From Symsagittifera roscoffensis (Eukaryota; Xenacoelomorpha; Acoela; Convolutidae), in contig NC_087065.1 of assembly GCF_963678635.1 (NCBI RefSeq), positions 23,333,254 through 23,397,253 on the forward strand: a stretch of DNA of 64,000 bases, given 5' to 3'. The notes under the pieces are model-generated. The model had not been told where the DNA came from and ran no database searches. It worked only from the letters and a program-made list of their open reading frames with translations. The position numbers and the translations under genes are program-made. This document shows positions 9,190 through 18,870 of the stretch, one piece after another. The number at the start of each line of letters is the position of its first letter. Position 1 is the first letter of the stretch.

Positions 9190-12100
9190 ATGGAGAAAGA
9201 AATCCTCCCAGCCACCATGCCTGAGTTCCCAATAGTCAGGAGGATGACCTTAGGAATGAACAGTCCCTTGGTAGTTCCCTCCATAATGGCGAGGATGACG
9301 ACGGAGGAAATGCAGAAGGATTTCACTGATGGCTGGGACCCCCTGTTCATCGGCTACACGGCGGCGGTCTACTTCCATACCAGCGAGACGAAGGTAAATA
9401 CGTGGACGACGCAAGCGAAAAAGAGTAGAGGTTCACAGCCCCCCGGATATGAGGTGCGGAAGGTCTTGAGAACTCTAGAGAAGGAGGGACTTGAGAACAT
9501 GCTACCCATATGGGATGATGGCAGGATGATCGTGATGGAGGGGCACGTCGCATTGGTGGACGACATGAAATTTGCTACGAGAAAATATAAGGCACCCTAC
9601 GGCTTGGAACAGGTGGAAATGAGACAGGAGGGAACAGAACTAGATGCAGCAGGTCAACTGCATGTAGCACTGACGGAGTACAAAAAGCTGGATCCTACGA
9701 CACCATCACCACTGTCAGTGGACACGCCTGGAGACAAGAGGAGTGGACCCGTCGAGGACCGATTTAAGAAAATTCTCGAGAGAAGGAGACATGAGTCAGA
9801 AGAAGAGAGTATGGATGAAACTCTCAGTGAAGCCGGTGAAGACATGGAAGTGGGGAATACGCCTGAACCAGGGCCATCAGGGGAGGAGCTCACCACTCAA
9901 GAGCTGTTGAAAGACTTGAGCGAGGAGAATTGGGCAGATACTGCCACACCACCCCTGATTCCGTCCCCCCGGAAGAATCTGGAATTGCCATTGGCAAGTG
10001 AGACCTTCAATATGGGGATGATACTCTTGAGCTCGGAGGAAAAGGAAAAGAACACTTTCGAAGGGAACAGGGACATATTCCTGGGATCACTGAAGGACGA
10101 TGCTTGGCAGGAGTTCTTGGAAGAATTCAATCAAGAAGTGGGCAGCGAGACGACGCTGGACAAATTCAAGGAGGAACGGTGGGACACAGTCGTAAGATTT
10201 GGAGAACCGCTTCTGATAGGAACGGGCCTGGATGAGAAGGCGAGAAAAGAGCTACTGAGCAAGCTGGTAGAGCTGAGGAATTCACGATCGAAGACTAGAG
10301 AAGAAAAATGTGAGGACAGCTCTACTCGGAGACAAAAAACTGTAGATAAAATGGTTGATGATATAAAAAGGGATAAGGTTGGGACTAGTAATATGATTAA
10401 AAGTACTAATATCCTTAAGGCTCGAGCAGGGGGGAGGCAAGAGTTGGAAGGAGTGGATGGAGAGGTCGAATCAGTGATGGTAGCCACAACACCCTCAAGT
10501 AGAGATGTGAAGACTCGCAAGAGGAAGAGAGAAGTGGAAGGATTGGGTAGTCCTTCAGTGGATGCTGTTTCGGAAGGAAACTTGAGAGAGACGGCGCCCA
10601 TGGTTTTGGCTCGATGCAAGACGGCGGCATACAAGAGCAGCTCGGAGCTCAGAAGACCACTTGAAGTAGAGAGGGAAATAGAGGTTTCCACCAGTTCGAC
10701 ATCGGAGGAAGACTTCAAGCCTCAGAAGATAAACGTGAAGAGAGGTTCAACGAACGGACAGACATGGGAAGTAGATGTCGGCAAAGAATGGATCTCGAAG
10801 GCACACCAGGCCACGGGCAAGCGAGTGACAAGTGATCCATTGGAGAGGAACAAGACGAGGAACACCTCCCGGACGTGGTGGGTGGCCCTTGAAACATTGA
10901 ACGAAATGGAGGACTGCTGGAAGAAGTTGGACAGTGGAGTAGCTCGCAAGCGACGCAATTGGGCCACCCAGCAAAAGGCCGAGGTTAATAGAATAGAAAT
11001 GGCAAATCATCTGAAGAGGTCCTGGCAGAGTTTGTTGAAGGATCATTTTGAAGAAGCAATGAGGACACCCTCATCAGCACCACCATTAATGGCGAATCCC
11101 TTCGTTAGAACTGCAGGACAATTAATGTTCACCTGGAGTCTGGTGGGGATAGAGTTGGAAACACTGACCTCGTATGACAGGCTGAAGTTGGGAAGCAAGA
11201 AGCTAGATGTGTATCAGGCACTGATGCAACACGTATCCAGGGATAACTCAGGCTTGAGCCTGGCTAGAAGAAAGGATGCCACGTGTTTCTTGAGATGGAT
11301 AATGTCAATGATGTCTAATAGCACCATCCTGGCATGCCAACAGAGAGCAAGCGTAAGCAAAACCATGGAAAAAAGAGTCTCAACGGTCATCTTGAACGTG
11401 TATCAGAGCACAGGAATAGAAAAGGAAGAGGGTTCCAGACTATCCCTAGAGAACCATAGGAAGCTAGACGAGGTACGGAGGTTTTATAATAAGAAGTTCG
11501 AAGAAGAACATGATGTTCGCCGTAACCTGGCCTCGTCAGAGCAGTACTCGAGGCTCAGCGAGAAGGGGGAATACCAATATGTGTCTGGAGTGATGGGAAT
11601 GGCCTACAACCCCTTCTTAGACTCGGAAGCTGGAGGCGCCCACAGGAACCATGAGGTAGCGGAGCTATTGAAGTTTTGGACAGAAAGAATAATGGAAATA
11701 GACGCGGTGGAAAAAGAGGGGCCGAGCCTGGGCCTGATTCTTGAGAAAACACCAGAGGTGGTGAGCATACCGCATTCAAACAAGAGAGTTGAAGTGAACA
11801 TGGGCGATGGAAATGGCTTGTTAACCACGAACTTGGGAGTGGTATGGAAGCTATTAAGACCCTCCTGGTGTCCACATCCCCACGCGAGTCTGATCGAAGA
11901 AACCACCGAGCGAGTGAGGTTAGCACCAACGGAAGATGAAGATCTGGCAAAGTTAAGTGTGCTGCATAAGCTAATTTCACCTCAGATGCAAGAGCCAGGC
12001 GAAAAGACTAGTAATCCCGGGTCAGCAAAGAAATTGGAGCCGGGTAGCTGTCTGGATTCGACGTGTGGAAACGGAGAGCACACCTGCGATGGACGGTCAT

Positions 12101-12402
12101 GCGTTAGAATACTGTCATTTCAAAAAGAAGACCTGGTCACTTGGTTCGAAGACATAACAGAAAGGGAGAAAAGTGAAGTGCAAATAGTAGCGGAGTGTTA
12201 CGCGAGAACCACGGTGAATATAGCGACAGCTCTCGGATTCTTCTCGAGAATGTGTAGTCTGCAGTCACTGGAAAGACTAGAATCTGAACATCATTTAGTG
12301 ACGGCGTTGAGCGTAGAATCATGGCCAGGGGTGTTGCAGGTGACTCAAAAACACATCCGGAGCTGGAAGGTTGGTCTCGAGGCGAAATGGGATTTCCCAT
12401 GA
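9190..12402 (+). CDS. ORF1 of unknown three-ORF module, copy B (1,070 aa)
   Basis: The frame is open from 9058, across the unit junction, to TGA at 12400-12402. The first ATG is at 9190 (A at -3, G at +4), giving 1,070 aa, but the native start may have been lost at the junction. Seen in order: a folded N-terminal part (1-170); an acidic Ser/Glu/Pro stretch (about 200-235); a basic nuclear-localisation-like cluster (KTRKRKRE, about 441-448); a second basic patch (RKRRNW, about 586); a long helical region (about 600-850); a CX4CX6CX4C cluster (C954, C959, C966, C971); and a helical end. G+C is far above the flanking DNA. No RT, integrase, helicase, protease or capsid signature was recognised. 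The protein is probably nuclear; function unknown. Confidence 0.75.
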   Translation: MEKEILPATMPEFPIVRRMTLGMNSPLVVPSIMARMTTEEMQKDFTDGWDPLFIGYTAAVYFHTSETKVNTWTTQAKKSRGSQPPGYEVRKVLRTLEKEGLENMLPIWDDGRMIVMEGHVALVDDMKFATRKYKAPYGLEQVEMRQEGTELDAAGQLHVALTEYKKLDPTTPSPLSVDTPGDKRSGPVEDRFKKILERRRHESEEESMDETLSEAGEDMEVGNTPEPGPSGEELTTQELLKDLSEENWADTATPPLIPSPRKNLELPLASETFNMGMILLSSEEKEKNTFEGNRDIFLGSLKDDAWQEFLEEFNQEVGSETTLDKFKEERWDTVVRFGEPLLIGTGLDEKARKELLSKLVELRNSRSKTREEKCEDSSTRRQKTVDKMVDDIKRDKVGTSNMIKSTNILKARAGGRQELEGVDGEVESVMVATTPSSRDVKTRKRKREVEGLGSPSVDAVSEGNLRETAPMVLARCKTAAYKSSSELRRPLEVEREIEVSTSSTSEEDFKPQKINVKRGSTNGQTWEVDVGKEWISKAHQATGKRVTSDPLERNKTRNTSRTWWVALETLNEMEDCWKKLDSGVARKRRNWATQQKAEVNRIEMANHLKRSWQSLLKDHFEEAMRTPSSAPPLMANPFVRTAGQLMFTWSLVGIELETLTSYDRLKLGSKKLDVYQALMQHVSRDNSGLSLARRKDATCFLRWIMSMMSNSTILACQQRASVSKTMEKRVSTVILNVYQSTGIEKEEGSRLSLENHRKLDEVRRFYNKKFEEEHDVRRNLASSEQYSRLSEKGEYQYVSGVMGMAYNPFLDSEAGGAHRNHEVAELLKFWTERIMEIDAVEKEGPSLGLILEKTPEVVSIPHSNKRVEVNMGDGNGLLTTNLGVVWKLLRPSWCPHPHASLIEETTERVRLAPTEDEDLAKLSVLHKLISPQMQEPGEKTSNPGSAKKLEPGSCLDSTCGNGEHTCDGRSCVRILSFQKEDLVTWFEDITEREKSEVQIVAECYARTTVNIATALGFFSRMCSLQSLERLESEHHLVTALSVESWPGVLQVTQKHIRSWKVGLEAKWDFP

Positions 12403-13283
12403 GCAAAGCTTATGGCTTGCCATTGAACGCGAAATCGCTGATAGGGTCAATGATGGCCAACTTGTGCGGAAGTCACTACCCACTGCACATGGTGATGGTG
12501 GAAGCATCCAGCCAGAGAGTACTGGTGGACAAGGCCTTCTCAGTGCCCAAGTGCGTGAGGTTGGCTCGGATATCGCATCACTCGCACAAGTTGTTGAGAA
12601 AAATCAGAGGGACGGTACCAAAAGAATTGAGAGATGACTTGAGTGAAATCTGGGGAGAAGAACTTTTGAAGTTGGAGAGAGAGAACACAAGCGATCACGA
12701 GAGACAAAACGTGATCGAAAAACCTGTGGGAAGTGCTCCAAACCTGGAAGATAACGACACGATGCATGAGAAAATGATGGAGCTTGAGCCTCTCTTGGAA
12801 GCCTCGGGGGAGCGTAACCTCAGGAGCATTGAAATCACCCATGGAGAATGCCCATGCCACTGTTTAGCGCAAACGGTGTGGTATCCAGATCACAAGAACC
12901 TTTGCCTGGTGTGGGATATGGAAGAAATCCAGTCGATCGGACTACCGGATCACCGACAGAAGGTGACGATCTTGGTAGTGAGTACGATCTTGGCTCTGAG
13001 ATGGATAGAAGAGAATATAACGAAGTATCGGGAAGCGGGGACGCCAACGGCAGAGTCAATATACGCGATAGACTACAGTAGGAGACTCGAGTTGTTTGAG
13101 ACTGCGTGCAAGGTATTCGCCATACCAACGGAAGTCAGACATGTCTGGAGCCGTTTGAGGTACTTCCCATGGTTTCGGGCGACGCTGACGTCCTGGTTGT
13201 ACATGACAACGAAAGATCACATGAGAAAACATCAAAAGGAGTATCGACAGTTCCAGGCCGAGATTGGGCCGGAAGCTTTCTAG
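12321..13283 (+). CDS. ORF2 of unknown module, copy B
   Basis: Same 320-aa product as copy A with no difference found. It starts with ATG at 12321 in a good initiation context inside the last 82 bases of ORF1 and ends with TAG at 13281-13283. The overlap is in the -1 frame. Key visible elements are a Cys/His patch (CPCHC at 177-181 with H191 and C195) and the aromatic C-terminal segment YFPWF (281-285). Expression may need reinitiation, frameshifting or a separate transcript. No family recognised. Confidence 0.7.
   Translation: MARGVAGDSKTHPELEGWSRGEMGFPMSKAYGLPLNAKSLIGSMMANLCGSHYPLHMVMVEASSQRVLVDKAFSVPKCVRLARISHHSHKLLRKIRGTVPKELRDDLSEIWGEELLKLERENTSDHERQNVIEKPVGSAPNLEDNDTMHEKMMELEPLLEASGERNLRSIEITHGECPCHCLAQTVWYPDHKNLCLVWDMEEIQSIGLPDHRQKVTILVVSTILALRWIEENITKYREAGTPTAESIYAIDYSRRLELFETACKVFAIPTEVRHVWSRLRYFPWFRATLTSWLYMTTKDHMRKHQKEYRQFQAEIGPEAF
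12393..12402 (+). promoter_or_regulatory. Candidate recoding site at ORF1/ORF2 overlap, copy B
   Basis: Same T_TTC_CCA heptamer followed directly by TGA, with the ATGA stop/start overlap, as at 2421-2430. Downstream, ATGGC and GCCAT around 12412-12423 could form a short stem, which is weak support for a stimulatory structure. Confidence 0.35.
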
Positions 13284-13340
13284 AGACCCCTGTTAACCCA
13301 TCGTAATGCAATCACGACAGGATGGAAGAGAGTGGGTAAA

Positions 13341-13634
13341 ATGTCTAGAGACAATACCAAGGCGAGGGAATCGATACTAGAGGAGGACCTGGCGAAGAAC
13401 GTGAGCTTGAGCCTGCACAACTCCTTTTGTTTGAACCGGGAATCTAGGGTGAAGGCACTACCCAACCAAGCAAAGAGGTTGCAAGAGCAAAGAGAATGGA
13501 TGCGATCCTACGAACAGCTGAAGGCTTGGGAGGAGATTGTGATTAGCTCCGATGATGAAGAGGAACTGTTGAGACAGTTTGCCGTATCTAGTACTTCAGG
13601 GTGTAGTACCTCCAAGGCGAAGAGTGCGAGATGA
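13341..13634 (+). CDS. ORF3 of unknown module, copy B
   Basis: Identical to copy A: 97 aa with a SUMO-interaction-like motif (I66 V67 I68 then SSDDEEE). It follows ORF2 in the same frame after one TAG and 19 sense codons. It ends with TGA at 13632-13634. Whether it is read independently, by readthrough, or is the former C-terminus of ORF2 cut off by a nonsense mutation is open. Confidence 0.55.
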   Translation: MSRDNTKARESILEEDLAKNVSLSLHNSFCLNRESRVKALPNQAKRLQEQREWMRSYEQLKAWEEIVISSDDEEELLRQFAVSSTSGCSTSKAKSAR

Positions 13635-15082
13635 GTGGGTGGCTCGTATGGATCTTGAGTCTTGAGAGGGGAAAGGGGGCTTGAGCGTGGATCCGGGTGA
13701 AACTTGGATTCACAAAAAAGAAGTTTTAACAAAGCAAATATTGTTATTAATATACTATATTTATTATATAAATCAAAATGCTGCATGACAATTTCCTGAT
13801 TGAATAGGACAAAAGAAATTTTAAATGATTGGCTTGGAAAGCAAGAATTCAAAGGTGCAGGTGTGTGCAGATTTTGATTGCTGTTTAGCGATAGTGTGAA
13901 AATTTTACATGGCTGTGAATTTTGGGGTGTAGATAAGCTTAAGTCTGCTGCAAACTTCTGTAAATGACCACTGGCACTGTATCTTGAGTAACACTCGGTT
14001 TTCTGGGACTCACTGGCAGAAGACAGCACGCGATGAGGACATCGATCTCGAGTCCGGGGAGTATGTGCCAGTCGGTCATATTCGGAAGTTTGACCTTGAG
14101 AGAAGCAAAAAACACTTGATTTTGGAGTGAAATTTAGTTTTTCAAAATTTCGAATGGAACCTGTCATGCACGATTTTCTCGCGATAACTGAAAATCAGAA
14201 AAGAGAAGTAAGAACGATCGAGTGACAATCGCTGGAAAGTTGCTAGAAAAATCAGTGGGAAATTGCTATTCGTAATTTCAGTAGCAATAATAATCGAGAG
14301 TAGAGCTGTCCCATCTAAAACAGAGACGAGCGCATTCCCACGAACTGGATTGTTGTGATTGGAGTACTATTATTAACTGGACCAGAGTGAACCTTCGGTG
14401 GAAAGGTGGACAGCTAGAGTGTCCCAATGGTTCACGAGAACTTACAGTCTAGAGTAAAAACTTGTTCTTGTTATTAAAACTGACTAACATTAAACTCATT
14501 TTAGTTACTTTATTAATTCTTGAGTTGCTTACCGACTTACTTACTTCCTGGTTCTTGAGCGTGCTACAATGTGAGTACTAATTTAAATTTCTAGAGTGTG
14601 TTTTATAATTGTTATGTTGAGGTAAGGCGAGTTTTAGGTTGATCCATCTGAAATGGATCAAAGTTACACTGTCTAATAAAAAGTAACTTAACGGATTGTT
14701 CCAACCCGGTTTTTAACGGCGTTCATGTATTTTGGGTATCTAGAGACCTAAGTATGGGGACGTTTCTAATTCTAGAGTGGGGGGATATTTTAGTAGTAGC
14801 CTTTAAGCTGTAACGGGTCGTAGTCTCATGTCACAAGCGAACCGAATTGGCTCCGACTGATTTGAGGTACAAAAACACAAGAGATAGTGTCCCTGACTCT
14901 TGAGCCAATGGTTATAGGGCCTATTTTTCTTAAGCCTCATGTGTGACTGCAGTAGACGAATGTTACAAAATTCCACACTTGAATATCTTGCATTCCTGAT
15001 AACAAAGCGTTGAAAAATGTAAGGTCAAGGTACTCTAAATAAAGACTTATTGGCCAGGGATTGCAATATATTGAATGATCAG
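13635..15082 (+). other. Non-coding tail of the module, copy B
   Basis: Duplicate of 3663-5090 with one extra G near 14,783. It holds the same set of TCTTGAG/TCTAGAG words and the stem-loop at 14,640-14,662. No gene seen. Confidence 0.4.
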
Positions 15083-15529
15083 ATATTGAATATTGAGACG
15101 ATGTCAATATTGAATTTTTAATATTGAGATATTGAAGGCTAGATATTGATATTGATATTGAATTTTTTGTAGATATTGAGAAAAACGGATTTTGTATCAT
15201 TGCTTGAAACGTGACGTTTTAACACATACACATAAAACAAATGGTGATAGAAAGTTTCAACTCAATTCACTCAAGCATTAAAATTAAACAAATTAAACAA
15301 AAAACAATTACATTGCAAAAAAAACTAAACAAATTTAATTATATATTTCGAAATTCAATATTGAATTTGGTCTCTGGTATCTTAAAATAGTGATAATATT
15401 GAGATATTGAGCTTTTAGATATTGATATTGATATTGATATTGAAATTTCATCCTATTTGATATTGATATTGATATTGAATGGAAGATATTGATATTGAGC
15501 TCAATATATTGATATTGTATTGAAATCCC
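15083..15529 (+). repeat. GATATT-type microsatellite blocks, copy B
   Basis: Duplicate of the blocks at 5110-5556, lying at the 3' end of the LINE on the minus strand. No length change between copies was noticed, although such repeats mutate fast. That again points to a very recent duplication or an assembly effect. Confidence 0.7.
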
Positions 15530-15535
15530 TGTTAT

Positions 15536-17856
15536 TGGCATCAAGAAACATTTTTGCAGTCTTTCGCTGTAGGAACAGACTTTAATCCACTTTGTAACTC
15601 TTGATAACAAGGTTTCCATGCTTTTCAGCTCGGTTCGACTAGGATACCATATCGGGGAGCAGTAGCAGAGAGAAGATAAAATATAAGCCTTAATAACTTG
15701 AACCTTTGTGGCTAATGGCGTACTGAAAGGTATAACACGTCTAAGAGAATAGAAAATATTGTAGCAGCTTTTTATTTTGGCAGTGATATGTGACTTCCAA
15801 TTCAATGTGTTGTCGACTATGAGTCCCAGGTCTTTGACTGTGGTGCTGTCCGGAACAATATGATCTCCAAGTTTCAGAAAGTGGGGAGTTGGTAAAGTGT
15901 GCTTGTTAGCAAAATGAGCAAATACGGTTTTCTTCGTATTGAAAGTCATCCCATTTTTGGCTGCCCATTCAACACACCGGTCAACATCAGCTTGTAGTAA
16001 TCTCAGGGAATGAGCTCTTGACTTACTATCATCAGCGAATAAAAAGCCAGAGAGGACACCATTAATTTTGACACATTGTCGACGGTGCTTCAAATATGAA
16101 GACAACAGACGCAAGAGGTTTCCTCCCACGCCAAAGTTTCGAAGTTTTTGTAATAGTACATGATGAGGAACTTTATCAAATGCCTTGCAAAAGTCCAAAT
16201 ACACGGCAAACGATTCGGAGTTTTCATCCAATGATTTATGGATGTCATGGAGATAGAGTAAAAGTTGTGATTGACAAGAGCGTTTACGCGTAAAGCCAAA
16301 TTGTCTATGTGTCAGTCTGTCAGCAACAAAGGAATAGAGTTTATTATATAGAACGCGTTCAAAAATAAGAGAAGGTTTAGATAAAATACTGATCGGGCGA
16401 TAACAGCTAATATCCATCTTACTGCCAGATTTGAAGATAGGCGTCACATATGAGTCTTTCCACTGAGAAGGGTACTCGCAGCTGTCCACGATACCAGCAA
16501 AGAGTTTGTACACATGGAATGTGAGATTATCTGCATTCTCACGCAGAAACAGCCCGGGAATGGATTCTAACCCAGTACCTAGCGAAGCAAGTTTTAGAGC
16601 AGCGTTAACTTCTTCAAAACCAAATACGACATCATTGAAGTCGCCGGGACTGAAGTCTGTGAATATGCCAACAGACCTGTTGAATACGTTACTAAAATGG
16701 TTGTTGGAAGCTGTTGCAATACTGTAGTTACAGCGAAATGTGGAGTCTTCCAGCACCATGGACTTTGGAATATGACTAGTTTGATTGATTGCTTTGATAA
16801 AAGCATAGCAGTCAGAGGTCTTCGCGTTTCTAGCAGTGAAAGTTTGTGTGAAAATAACTGTGTCTAACTCGATAGACTCAGAGGCTGCTTTGCGGAGTCT
16901 GGTAACATTACCGTCTTCATATTTGCTGAATTGCTTTCTCAATCGACGTTCTGCAGTATGAAGTTTATTAAGGGAATGTATTGTATGTGAAGAATAGAAG
17001 TAAGGATACTTCGCTCGTTTAATTCTGCTTTCAGTGCAATGAGAATCGATAACTGTATGAAAGTATTGGAGCCAATGAGTGACGTAATTAGGATGTGACG
17101 TAGGTAAAATTAGCGAGAACAGAGATGAGCTAATGTCCTCAATAGCGGCATGGAAATTTTTCACTTTCAAACTAATGTTTGTGGTGTTTTCATTAACGGC
17201 AGTCACGAGATTTTCTATTTTCAAGTTCGCGATAACACCTATGTGATCAGAGAAGTCCACAACTCTTTTACAAGGAATAGATTTCAATGACATGTCAGTA
17301 AAACAAAGATCGAGAGTGTTGCCTGAGGAATGCGTGGCGAAGTCGACAACTTGTTCTAAACCAGCATTCAATAAACAATCGAGCGTATCCGCATAATCGA
17401 CGCTGGAAGCTAGAGCAGAGTCCCAGTCGATATCCGGCATATTGAAGTCGCCGCAAATAAATTTTGAAGAGTTTGAATGGTTCGATAGTATGGGTTTCAA
17501 AGTGTTCACCAGTTCTTGGGAAGAAACACGCAAGCGACTGCCTGAAGGGGGTTGTAGACGCAGATAATCAGGTTGATATGTCGGGAAGTAAAATGCAGGA
17601 TACATAATCGCAGTTTGTTTGAATATTCAGAAACGCAATTGAATTTTTGCAGAGAATCATCGTGCCACCATGTTCTCCGACATCACGAACCGAGAATGCT
17701 GCAATATGGTAGTTTGTGTCCACAAAAAAACCATCAGAGGGGCTGCAATCTAACCAAGTTTCTGTGATGCAGACAACATCGGGGTTGATCAAATGCACTA
17801 CTTTAATAAACTTCAATCGTTTGCTCAGCGATAAAAGACTCCTCGCGTTTTGTATG
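15536..17856 (-). pseudogene. LINE ORF2: endonuclease-reverse transcriptase, broken, copy B
   Basis: As copy A: endonuclease blocks ITETWLD and GDFNMPDIDW, a frameshift near 17,580-17,605, RT blocks ending in FADD with the preceding SGVPQGS/LGPLLF segment missing (near 16,023-16,053), and a frame running into microsatellite. One substitution in the endonuclease changes Asp to Val just after the DWDSALASS block. Confidence 0.85.
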
Positions 17857-17879
17857 TATAAATTTAGCGTTTGTTGTAG

Positions 17880-18735
17880 TCATTCGTCGGCTTCCGACTT
17901 TCTCTCCTTGCAATCGACATAAAGTTTCAAGTTCCGAATTTTTATTCTTTGTTTTTCAATACCGGACTGCAATAGTTCGTGTCGCTTCGAGAGTAACTGT
18001 TTTTCAACTAAGCGCTCAGAAGAGGAAAGTTCGCTCAATATGAGTATTGAACTGCTTTCATATAAACGTGCTTCAATCGCTTTTGATCTGCAGAGTCGTG
18101 CATGCCAGATAGAACTAGAAGAAAGCAATAACTGGTCTACTCCGATCTTTAGAGAATTTCCCAACATGATAACAGTCTTTTAACTTGGCTTCAGGTAACT
18201 TCAAAGTATCGAGAATTTTTTCAATAGCTTGCTTGTCGTCGAGTTGCCGAGCATCGTTGAATCGCTTGTCACTTTCCTTTATACCGATAATTTTGACCCG
18301 GTATTTGTGCGAGTCATCACATGGCGCGTTTTGTCGAGTAGCACTCGCTGTTGATACTTGAGGATCAACAGTTTTCGCGTCGACGGTGTTTATTGCTGTT
18401 TCAAGGATATCGAGTTTTTTGATTAACAATCCCACAGAATCAGATAAACACAAAATAACTGACCGATCTTGTCTCCGTGTGTAACAATTTGTGCAATACC
18501 AGCAAGTTGTAGTAAGTGTCTGCAGTAGTTGTAGTTGCGGGTCAGAGATGTTTACGCACGTCCCATGAAACCAGCAGCTGTACTCATCACACTGTACACC
18601 TGACTGCACAGTACCGTTGCAGCACCCACATTTCCACTTTGCATTGGCGTTTGAGGTTTGATCAGTCTTGTTAGAGGTCGATCCAGTCCCGTTGTTTGAT
18701 GTTGATCCATTCCTGTTTCGTCCACCAGCAACCAT
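17880..18735 (-). pseudogene. LINE ORF1 with PHD-like zinc finger, frameshifted, copy B
   Basis: Same as 7907-8762. The zinc-binding block reads CDEYSCWFH here instead of CDECSCWFH, so a metal-ligand candidate is lost. The frameshift near 18,115-18,167 is shared with copy A. Confidence 0.8.
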
Positions 18736-18870
18736 TATACCGGAAACTATTTAATAAGTTTATCAAAACAATTAGGCTAGTTAACAGGCTAGCGAACACA
18801 ACCAAATTTTTTGGTGTTGTTCGCAACCAAAGATATGAAATTTGTATGATTAGTACAAAAGATATGAAAT

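Larger units (their letters stand above)
15530..18735 (-). mobile_element. Decayed CR1/L2-type LINE, copy B
   Basis: Duplicate of the LINE at 5557-8762 with identical frameshifts and the same RT-core deletion. The damage therefore predates the 10-kb duplication and the LINE did not transpose separately into unit B. Confidence 0.85.

Noticed and set aside
13332-13340. ORF3 starting at 13332 (3360 in copy A)
   Set aside because: That codon is GTG; the first ATG of the frame is at 13341 (3369).
9090-13634. Three-ORF module as an integrated double-stranded RNA virus (ATGA or frameshift-linked capsid and polymerase)
   Set aside because: The ORF layout is reminiscent, but ORF2 is short and shows no polymerase motifs such as GDD, so the resemblance is only in organisation.
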